NCBI GenBank assembly: GCA_035530195.1
Contig: DATKVG010000002.1
Coordinates: 1-20,594, forward strand
DNA length: 20,594 nt
Direction: 5' to 3'
Origin: JAPLKX01 sp035530195
Lineage (GTDB): Bacteria > Hydrogenedentota > Hydrogenedentia > Hydrogenedentales > SLHB01
Part shown: positions 7,042-12,990 of the stretch, one piece after another
Numbering within the stretch: position 1 is the first letter of the stretch
How the letters are laid out: each line of letters opens with the position of its first letter
Notes under the pieces: generated by a model
Told to the model about the DNA's origin: nothing
Database searches by the model: none
Seen by the model: only the letters and a program-made list of their open reading frames with translations
Position numbers and translations under genes: made by a program

Positions 7042-7314
7042 CACCCGCGCTAGACGGGAAACTAGCGGTGTCCTGCACTCGCAATCCGCTTTAGCGAGGT
7101 CGAACTCCCGCCCGAGGGCGTCTTGCTCTTTAGTCAGGTGCGAAACACGTGGCGTTGACGATTGGGTCCTACTCAACGGGATGCCGCCGAACCCGGTCAG
7201 GTCCGGAAGGAAGCAGCCGCAGGTGGTTTTTCCCGTGTGCTGTAGGACAGCCTGGTCCGAGCCGGCGATTTCGTGGCCGTTCTGGGTAAGCGTTCGACGG
7301 CGGGTGCGCGGGTG
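7042..7314 (+). ncRNA. ffs: Signal recognition particle RNA, large bacterial type
   Basis: The RNA scaffold that binds Ffh and targets nascent membrane proteins. The S domain is clear: the near-invariant GTCAGGTCCGGAAGGAAGCAG core sits within 7195-7218, flanked by pairing arms (TCCTAC 7167-7172 with GTAGGA 7242-7247, CGGGA with TCCCG). Upstream, 7049-7120 matches the Alu domain of Gram-positive-type large SRP RNA (GCTAGACGGG, ACTAGCGGTG, GCAATCCGCT, GGTCGAACTCC). Downstream, 7259-7300 matches its 3' arm (GGGTAAGCGTTCGAC). The ends close in a perfect 9-bp helix (7042-7050 with 7306-7314). The length of 273 nt is close to the 271-nt B. subtilis scRNA, which also precedes dnaX. Exact ends are inferred from pairing. 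Confidence 0.93.
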
Positions 7315-7336
7315 GATTTTATTTTGAGGAATCCTT

Positions 7337-9043
7337 ATGGCGCGGGACAACTACCTGGTCTTTGCGAGGAAGTGGCGCCCGCAGTCGTTTGAAGACGTCA
7401 TCGGCCAGGAGCACATCACCCGCACCCTCCAAAACGCGATCAGCGCCGAACGCATCGCTCACGCCTTCCTCTTTATAGGTTCGCGCGGTATCGGTAAAAC
7501 CACCACCGCCCGCATCCTCGCAAAAGCCCTCAACTGCCTGGCCGTCCAGAAACCCACCACCCAGCCCTGCAACTCCTGCGACAACTGCCGGGCCATCGCC
7601 GAAGGCAACAGCATGGACGTGATCGAGATTGACGGCGCGTCCAACAACAGCGTCGACGACGTCCGCGAGATCCGCGAGCACGTCCGCCTCATGCCGTCCC
7701 GCTCGAGGTACAAAATCTACATCATCGACGAGGTTCACCAGCTTTCGGCGGGGGCGTTCAACGCCCTGCTCAAGACAATCGAAGAACCCCCGCCGCACGC
7801 CGTGTTCATCCTGGCCACCACCGAGGCCCACAAAGTCCCCGCCACGATCGTATCACGCTGCCAGCGGTTCGATTTCCGCCGCGTACCCATCCCCGAGATT
7901 GTGAAGTTGCTCCGCGCGATCCTCGACCAGGAAGCCATCCGCTACACCGAAGAGGCCCTTTACGCCATAGCGCGTGCGGCCGAGGGCGGCGTCCGCGACG
8001 CCGAAAGCATTCTCGACCAGCTTGTCTCGTACGCGGACGGCGAGATCACGTTCAAGCACGTGTTTGACGTCCTCGGGCTGGTTGACTGGCAGGTGCTCCA
8101 CAACCTTACCGATGCCATCCTCAACAAAGACGTGGCCCGCGAGCTCGAACTTGTTGAAGACGTGGTGGCGTCGGGGAAGGATCTGGGGCAGTTTGTCCAG
8201 GAAATCGTCCGTTATTTTCACAACCTGCTGGTGTGCAAGACGGCCGACCCAAAACAGTTGCTGGGCCTGCCCGACGAAGAGATCGCCCTCATCCGGGGCC
8301 AGGCGGGCCGGTTCACGCTCACCAACCTGATCCGGCTTGTCGAGCAGTTCGCCGAACTCACAAAAGGGTTCGACTCTCAACTCGCCCAGCGAATCGCTCT
8401 CGAAGCCCTTCTCATACGCATTTCCAAGCGGACCGTCGAGACCAGCATCGACTCGCTCATCGAGAAGCTCATGACGTTGTCGGAAGGAGGCGTCCCGTCG
8501 CTGCCGCCGCCGGCCGCCGGGGCCGGCCCCGGTGCACAACTCGCCGAACAGGTCCTTTTCGAGGATGCCCCCCCGGACGGCCAATCTGCGCACCCGAAGC
8601 TGACGGCCACCATTCATAATCTCGGGCAGATCTGGGCCAGGGTTGTCGAAACCCTCCAGCCGGAAGGATCCAGCCGAATCGGCATCAGCGCCGCTGTCCC
8701 CTCCGGCATCGACGGCAACACGCTCGTCTTACAGTTCAGTTCAAGAACGCCTCAACCCATTGCCTTACTGGAACGGCCAGAAAGCCGCAAGGCCGTCGTG
8801 GGCGCCCTCCAGGCCGTCACCGACAACCTGACCGGGTTCCGTTGCGAACTCGCCGCCGACGATGCCGCCAAACGCCCCCCGGACGATACCCGCCCCGCCG
8901 CACCTCAAACACCGCCGGGATCGCGCGTCAGCGCCGAAGAAGCCCGCGCCGCTCTCGACGATCCGCACGTCGCCAAGGTCGTCAACGTATTCAAAGGCAA
9001 AATCATCGACATCCGCCGAAACCCAAAACCCGACCACCACTAA
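7337..9043 (+). CDS. dnaX: DNA polymerase III subunit gamma/tau
   Basis: A 568-aa clamp-loader ATPase. The AAA+ module has the N-terminal RKWRPQSFEDVIGQEH, Walker A GSRGIGKT (48-55), four zinc-binding Cys (67, 78, 81, 84), Walker B IIDEVH (D131, E132), sensor 1 LATTEAHKVP and the SRC arginine-finger motif (173-175). The remainder covers the collar domain (about 240-370) and a shorter, proline-rich tau tail ending in a conserved-looking helix. In the replisome it loads the sliding clamp and couples polymerases. GAGGA lies six bases before the ATG. It follows the SRP RNA by 22 nt. The usual downstream partners (YbaB-type gene, recR) are absent here. I see no A-rich slippery heptamer, so a short gamma form made by frameshifting is not suggested. 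Confidence 0.97.
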   Translation: MARDNYLVFARKWRPQSFEDVIGQEHITRTLQNAISAERIAHAFLFIGSRGIGKTTTARILAKALNCLAVQKPTTQPCNSCDNCRAIAEGNSMDVIEIDGASNNSVDDVREIREHVRLMPSRSRYKIYIIDEVHQLSAGAFNALLKTIEEPPPHAVFILATTEAHKVPATIVSRCQRFDFRRVPIPEIVKLLRAILDQEAIRYTEEALYAIARAAEGGVRDAESILDQLVSYADGEITFKHVFDVLGLVDWQVLHNLTDAILNKDVARELELVEDVVASGKDLGQFVQEIVRYFHNLLVCKTADPKQLLGLPDEEIALIRGQAGRFTLTNLIRLVEQFAELTKGFDSQLAQRIALEALLIRISKRTVETSIDSLIEKLMTLSEGGVPSLPPPAAGAGPGAQLAEQVLFEDAPPDGQSAHPKLTATIHNLGQIWARVVETLQPEGSSRIGISAAVPSGIDGNTLVLQFSSRTPQPIALLERPESRKAVVGALQAVTDNLTGFRCELAADDAAKRPPDDTRPAAPQTPPGSRVSAEEARAALDDPHVAKVVNVFKGKIIDIRRNPKPDHH

Positions 9044-9183
9044 CCCGTCGGGACGCCCTCCGGCAGCTCGCGGGGGGTGTTCCACTCTTTGATTCCAGCC
9101 CCGGCTCGTCTTGCTTTGTACTTTTTCTCATCCCTTCCCCATACCCCATACCCGAATTGGCTGCGGCTATTTCTGCATTTGTG

Positions 9184-9189
9184 TATAAT
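9184..9189 (+). promoter_or_regulatory. Possible -10 box for the GH3-LysM gene
   Basis: A perfect TATAAT in the 197-bp gap after dnaX, giving a start near 9196 and a ~45-nt leader. No convincing -35 lies 16-18 bp upstream (TTGGCT is 21 bp away), so this may be weak or activator-dependent. Confidence 0.4.
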
Positions 9190-9230
9190 ACCCCGACCGA
9201 TCTCGTGGCGTGGTTTCGCTCGAACACCAT

Positions 9231-9235
9231 GGAGG
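9231..9235 (+). promoter_or_regulatory. Ribosome binding site that decides the GTG start
   Basis: GGAGG followed by ACCGT and then GTG at 9241 is ideal spacing. It overlaps the in-frame ATG at 9229, which has no Shine-Dalgarno of its own, so the GTG is the likelier start. Confidence 0.75.
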
Positions 9236-9240
9236 ACCGT

Positions 9241-11529
9241 GTGAACATCTACCTGCGAAAAAGGTCTCGCAGTTCCTCGGGGACGCTTTTAGTCACGTTC
9301 GTTTTCGGTTTTGCCATAGGCTTTTTTGTGGCCTACGCGTTTTTCGGCGGGTCGCCAAAGCCGTTTCCCGTTCCCGCCGCGCCGCCCGTCGCGGCTCTTC
9401 CCGCCGAGCAGCCGGCTGCCGAAGCAGTCCCAATGCCGGAATCGCCCCAGGAGGCGCCGCCCGAGCCGATAGCCGAAGCGCCGGCCCCCGCTGCTGATAT
9501 CTGGCCGGGCCGCTTCATCATGATCAGCGCGCCCAAAACCATGGACGACGACACGGCGGCGTTTCTAGCCGAAGTCCGGCCCGGCGCCGTTCTCCTGCGA
9601 GAGACCCACCTGCGCGATCCCAAACGCACGCTGGAAACGATCATATCTATAAAGAAAGCCGCGGGCTTTGGCCAGGTCCTTTCCGATTTGCCGCTGATCG
9701 CCGTCGAGCAGGAAGGCGGGAAAATCAACCCGTTGGGGCTCGAATCCGCCCCGTCTGCCGCCGAACTGGCCAAAACGCGGGACACTGAAGCCGCACGCCT
9801 CCTCGGCCAAGCCACCGCCGAAGCCGCGCTGCCCAGGGGGATCGGCATCGTGCTTGCCCCCGTTCTCGCCGTGCTGCCCAAAGGCGTAAAAAACGATGCC
9901 ATGGAAGGCCGCATGTTCGGTTCCGACCAGGAGATGGTAGCGAACATGGGCCTGGCGCTGGCCGACGGCATCTCACTGGGCGGCGCCATTTCGGTTGCCA
10001 AATACTACCCCGGCGTGGGCATTGCTAAAAACCAGGGCACGGGCATGCAGGTCCTGGACGCAGAAAGCCCCAAGCTGGCCGAGTTGATGTACCCGTTCTG
10101 GGAAGCCGCCACCGCAGGGCTGCCCGGGATTCTGGCCGGGCACGTCGCCGTGCCGTCTCTCGACCTCCTCGAACCGGACCGGCCCGCGTCGATGTCGCCC
10201 GTGCTTATTCGGCGCATCCTGCGCAACGACTGGAAATACTCCGGCGTCATCCTCGCCGACGACGTCTGCTCGCCTGAACTCGCCGCTACGGCCGCGCCCG
10301 GCAAAGCCGCGGTTGATGCACTCGCCGCCGGGTGCGATGCCGTTCTTGCGCTGGACACCGATTTCGACGCGGTCAGGGCGGTTTGCAGCACCATACAGGA
10401 GGCGCTGGACAATGGCGCGCTATCCGAAGAGGCGCTCGTTGAAAGCCGGGGACGCCTCGAATGGTGGCAGACACAACTGGCCGGGTACGGCGTTCCTCAG
10501 GACCAGCCCTCGGTCGAGCTTGCCAGTGAAAGAGATATCCCCGCCGAACCCGCGCCCAAACCCGAAGTAGTGTCCCAACAGGCGCCGGCTGCGCCTATGC
10601 CCGCCGAGCCCGCGCCCGAGGAACCTGATGTTCCTGCGCCGGCTGAGCCTGCGCCCGTCCAACCGGCGCCGGCGGAACCTGCACCGGCTGAACCGCCCGC
10701 GTCCGCCGACACCGAAACTACCGCCGAAACCCCGTCCGTGGCCGCGGGTTCCGACGAACTGGTCGAAATCGTCCACGTCATCCAGCCCGGCGAAATGCTC
10801 AGCGGGATCGCCGCCTCTTACGGCGTCAAACAGTCCGACATCGTCAAGTGGAACAAGTTGAAAACTACCCAGATCAAGTACGGCTTCAAACTAAAAATCT
10901 ACAGGCCTGCCTCGGTGCCTCCGCTCCCGCCTGGCCCGGTTACAGCGCCTGAACCCGCGCCCGGTCCCGCCCCGGAAACTGCCGCCGAGCAACCCCCGCC
11001 CGAGTCCGAGCAACCTGCCGCCACCGAGCAACCCCCGCCCGCACCCGAGCCCGAGCAACCTGCTCCCGCCAAGCAACCCTCGCCCGCACCCGAGCCCGAG
11101 CAACCTGCCGCCACCGAAAAGGCCGGACCCGTGGAGCCCGAGGCCGCCGCGGCGGAAATGGCCCAACCTGATCAAACAACCGTCCTTGTTCCCAACCGCC
11201 GCAAGTACGTCGTTCAGGCCGGCGATACGCTCAACAGCATCTGCCAGTCTCTCGGCATCGATGCAAAACTCATCATGGCCTGGAATGGACTGGAGAATGA
11301 AGATGTTAGCGAGGGTCAGGTGCTGATAATCTTTGCCTCAGGCGCGGCCACAGCGCCCGGCGCCGTCGATCAAGAGGGTTTCTACACCGTCTGCGACGGC
11401 GATAACGCCTACCGGATCGCCGAAAAATTCAATACGGACGTAAAGACGCTGCTCGAAATGAACAAAGGCGTCAAGAACGCCGACCTCCTGATCGTCGGAC
11501 AGCGGATCGCCGTGCCGAAAAGGCCATGA
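9241..11529 (+). CDS. Membrane-anchored GH3 (NagZ-like) domain protein with three LysM domains
   Basis: A 762-aa protein from the GTG start. Basic N-terminus, one membrane anchor (~15-35), a Pro/Ala/Glu linker, a GH3 N-terminal domain (~88-425), long Pro/Ala/Glu-rich linkers, and LysM domains at ~508-556, ~654-699 and ~713-758. GH3 landmarks are EQEGGK (156-161), DRPASMSP and ILADDV (D340, D341), which matches the nucleophile-bearing DD of NagZ. The usual KHFPGHG is KYYPGVG (254-260), and the following loop lacks the DSH that supplies the acid/base His in NagZ. It therefore resembles NagZ but is probably inactive or altered. LysM domains bind the GlcNAc backbone of peptidoglycan, so the protein should sit in the periplasm tethered to the inner membrane and hold or sense the cell wall. 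Confidence 0.85.
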   Translation: MNIYLRKRSRSSSGTLLVTFVFGFAIGFFVAYAFFGGSPKPFPVPAAPPVAALPAEQPAAEAVPMPESPQEAPPEPIAEAPAPAADIWPGRFIMISAPKTMDDDTAAFLAEVRPGAVLLRETHLRDPKRTLETIISIKKAAGFGQVLSDLPLIAVEQEGGKINPLGLESAPSAAELAKTRDTEAARLLGQATAEAALPRGIGIVLAPVLAVLPKGVKNDAMEGRMFGSDQEMVANMGLALADGISLGGAISVAKYYPGVGIAKNQGTGMQVLDAESPKLAELMYPFWEAATAGLPGILAGHVAVPSLDLLEPDRPASMSPVLIRRILRNDWKYSGVILADDVCSPELAATAAPGKAAVDALAAGCDAVLALDTDFDAVRAVCSTIQEALDNGALSEEALVESRGRLEWWQTQLAGYGVPQDQPSVELASERDIPAEPAPKPEVVSQQAPAAPMPAEPAPEEPDVPAPAEPAPVQPAPAEPAPAEPPASADTETTAETPSVAAGSDELVEIVHVIQPGEMLSGIAASYGVKQSDIVKWNKLKTTQIKYGFKLKIYRPASVPPLPPGPVTAPEPAPGPAPETAAEQPPPESEQPAATEQPPPAPEPEQPAPAKQPSPAPEPEQPAATEKAGPVEPEAAAAEMAQPDQTTVLVPNRRKYVVQAGDTLNSICQSLGIDAKLIMAWNGLENEDVSEGQVLIIFASGAATAPGAVDQEGFYTVCDGDNAYRIAEKFNTDVKTLLEMNKGVKNADLLIVGQRIAVPKRP
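10987..11115 (+). repeat. Pro/Glu/Ala-rich coding repeat in the LysM linker
   Basis: About three imperfect copies of EQPPPAPEPEQPAPA-like units between LysM domains one and two; a related Ala/Pro/Glu stretch lies before LysM one (around 10543-10700). Such low-complexity linkers are typical spacers for wall-spanning proteins. Confidence 0.8.
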
Positions 11530-11801
11530 AACCAAGGAACTACCGCATGTTCGTCATGGCTCACCTCGGTCTGACGCCGATCGCCGTGCAATGAGTTGAA
11601 GTCCTCAGTACGAAGTTTTTGGTGCGAGGTTTGTCGAATGGGCGCTGGAAGGCGAGGGTAGCTTCACAATCGCGCATGGTTTGCCGTGACAGCCCAAAAC
11701 TAATTGTCCAGACATTCCACGCGGCCGCATCGGGGTCGTTTGGGGGTTTGGGTCGCCCCGTATACCCCGCAGAAAAAATGGAATCTCTGAAAAAAGAACG
11801 C
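11530..11801. other. Intergenic stretch with no recognised gene
   Basis: About 270 bp between the GH3-LysM gene and the next promoter. Base composition is less GC-rich than the flanks and both strands have only short shadow frames. I see no RNA gene, strong terminator or insertion-sequence end. Confidence 0.6.
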
Positions 11802-11830
11802 TTGACATAACTCAAAACATGCAGTAAACT
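11802..11830 (+). promoter_or_regulatory. Sigma70-type promoter for the 59-aa protein
   Basis: TTGACA (11802-11807), a 17-bp spacer and TAAACT (11825-11830), in an AT-rich pocket of an otherwise GC-rich region. The predicted start is near 11837, giving a ~57-nt leader. Confidence 0.75.
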
Positions 11831-11841
11831 CTTTACAAGTC

Positions 11842-11863
11842 CGGGGCCTATGGGGTTGCCCCG
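11842..11863 (+). promoter_or_regulatory. Leader hairpin before the 59-aa protein
   Basis: CGGGGC (11842-11847) pairs perfectly with GCCCCG (11858-11863) across a 10-nt loop, only a few bases after the predicted transcription start. It could stabilise the 5' end of the message or regulate it. It has no T run, so it is not a terminator. Confidence 0.5.
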
Positions 11864-11893
11864 CTAGAAAAGATTCAGGTGGGAGGTCAAGAC

Positions 11894-12073
11894 GTGAAGC
11901 ATCTCGGGACCATCACAAGCTATGTACCCAAGAAAGCCGACGACACTCAGGATATAGTATGTGTCATCACCCAAGCTATCGCCGACATGGTCGCGGCGAA
12001 GGGGGGATCGGCACCATTGGTGAGTTGGGCCGACGACAAGTGCGAGATACCCGCGCCTAATTCTGAACAATAA
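11894..12073 (+). CDS. Small hypothetical protein (59 aa)
   Basis: A 59-aa soluble-looking protein starting MKHLGTITSYVPKKADD and ending in a hydrophilic tail, with two Cys (23 and 50), no signal peptide and no membrane segment. I recognise no family. It is believed real because a consensus promoter, a leader hairpin and an ideal Shine-Dalgarno (GGAGGT, six bases before the GTG) line up in front of it. An in-frame GTG at 11879 is less likely, since the Shine-Dalgarno would then lie inside the gene. It appears monocistronic: the next gene has its own promoter. After the stop, TAACGGCC occurs twice 30 bp apart (12071, 12101); I see no clear terminator. Confidence 0.68.
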   Translation: MKHLGTITSYVPKKADDTQDIVCVITQAIADMVAAKGGSAPLVSWADDKCEIPAPNSEQ

Positions 12074-12120
12074 CGGCCTTATTGGTGCCATGATGCGGGG
12101 TAACGGCCGAGTGAAACGGC

Positions 12121-12136
12121 ATCTGTGGACACAGAT
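12121..12136. promoter_or_regulatory. Perfect palindrome next to the -35 box (candidate operator)
   Basis: ATCTGTG-GA-CACAGAT has two perfect 7-bp arms around a 2-bp centre and ends three bases before the -35 box of the LRR-lipoprotein promoter. Size, symmetry and position suit a dimeric transcription factor site. No regulator gene is in the window, so the partner is unknown. Confidence 0.5.
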
Positions 12137-12139
12137 CTG

Positions 12140-12168
12140 TTGACATATATTCGTACTGCGGCCATAAT
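12140..12168 (+). promoter_or_regulatory. Sigma70-type promoter for the LRR lipoprotein
   Basis: TTGACA (12140-12145), a 17-bp spacer and CATAAT (12163-12168). The predicted start is near 12175, about 80 nt before the lipoprotein start codon. Confidence 0.75.
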
Positions 12169-12255
12169 GCGCAGGACGATTATAGAGGTAAGTTTTTTGT
12201 GCTTGAGTGGAGGATTTGGCAACTCATTTCCGCCTCGGCGGCAAAGGTGCTGGCT

Positions 12256-12837
12256 ATGAACGTTCGCGTCTCTCTGAAACTTTTGGGAATGGGGTTGGTT
12301 TTGGCGGTTCTCTCAGGGTGTCCCGGTTCGGTTTTTATTGCCGACCGCGCCCTTGAATCAGCCATTCGTGCGGAATTGCACAAGCCGTTCGGGTTCCTGA
12401 CCGAAGCGGATCTGCTGGAGGTCCAGTCGCTGGATGCGCGGGAACTGAACATCCGCAACTTGTCCGGCATCGAGCATTGCCTCAACCTCCAGTGGCTCGA
12501 CCTCCGCGGCAACTCGATCTCGAACCTGAAACCGCTCGAACAGTTGGGGCAGCCCGAAAGCCCGTTCGACAGTCCGCTCGTTTATCTCAACCTCAACAGT
12601 AATCTGGTGTCCGACATCACGCCGCTGGTGGGCCTGATGAACCTCCAGACCCTCATGCTGTTCGATAACCAGGTCGCGGACATACAGGCCCTGGTTACCA
12701 ACGCCCAGTACGGCGGGCTCGGCGAGGGCGACGTGGTTGTCCTCGATTACGACACGCTTAGCACCGATGCGTTGACTGTGGATATCCCACTTTTGGAATC
12801 GTACGGGGTGCGCGTCCTCGAGGCGATTCCCCAATAG
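12256..12837 (+). CDS. Leucine-rich-repeat lipoprotein
   Basis: A 193-aa predicted lipoprotein. The signal peptide ends in the lipobox LSGC (C22), followed by Pro. Residues ~55-150 hold three to four short leucine-rich repeats of the internalin/SDS22-like type: LNIRNLSGIEHCLNLQWLD, then LVYLNLNSNLVSD, then LQTLMLFDNQVAD. Such repeats form a curved protein-binding surface. The C-terminal 40 residues are a cap (VVVLDYDTL...). The frame is open back to a GTG at 12199, but the ATG at 12256 is preferred because it gives a normal lipoprotein signal; AAAGG lies nine bases upstream. It has its own promoter and precedes two large VWA lipoproteins in the same direction. The binding partner is unknown. 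Confidence 0.82.
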   Translation: MNVRVSLKLLGMGLVLAVLSGCPGSVFIADRALESAIRAELHKPFGFLTEADLLEVQSLDARELNIRNLSGIEHCLNLQWLDLRGNSISNLKPLEQLGQPESPFDSPLVYLNLNSNLVSDITPLVGLMNLQTLMLFDNQVADIQALVTNAQYGGLGEGDVVVLDYDTLSTDALTVDIPLLESYGVRVLEAIPQ

Positions 12838-12859
12838 GCTTCTTAAGTGACAGACGCGC

Positions 12860-12881
12860 AACAGGCGCCTAACAGGCGCCG
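12860..12881 (+). repeat. GC hairpin made of an 11-bp direct repeat
   Basis: AACAGGCGCC occurs twice in tandem. Because GGCGCC is self-complementary, the copies can also form a 6-bp stem around TAACA, 22 bp past the LRR gene stop. No T run follows, so termination is doubtful. The rest of the 153-bp gap (12838-12990) has no visible promoter. Confidence 0.4.
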
Positions 12882-12990
12882 GCGGTTTGGCGACGTGCGC
12901 CCGCGCACGCGACTGGGAAGCGTGGGGCCGCCTTGGCCGAACCGGGTTTGGTGGGTTGTCAGGCTGTAGCTGCCGGACGAGGTAGATCGT

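Noticed and set aside
7094..7110. GAGGTCGAACTCCCG resembles a tRNA T-arm before the SRP core
   Set aside because: No acceptor stem or anticodon arm fits; the whole stretch matches the Alu domain of large SRP RNA instead.
7337..9043. Programmed frameshift in dnaX to make gamma
   Set aside because: I looked for an A-rich slippery heptamer or long A run and found none.
8842..9240. Upstream extension of the GH3-LysM frame into dnaX
   Set aside because: Arg-rich low-quality sequence overlapping dnaX; the GTG at 9241 has an ideal Shine-Dalgarno and is followed by a membrane anchor.
11561..11815. 84-codon minus-strand open frame in the intergenic stretch
   Set aside because: No ribosome site, overlaps the plus-strand promoter of the 59-aa gene, and no recognisable motif.
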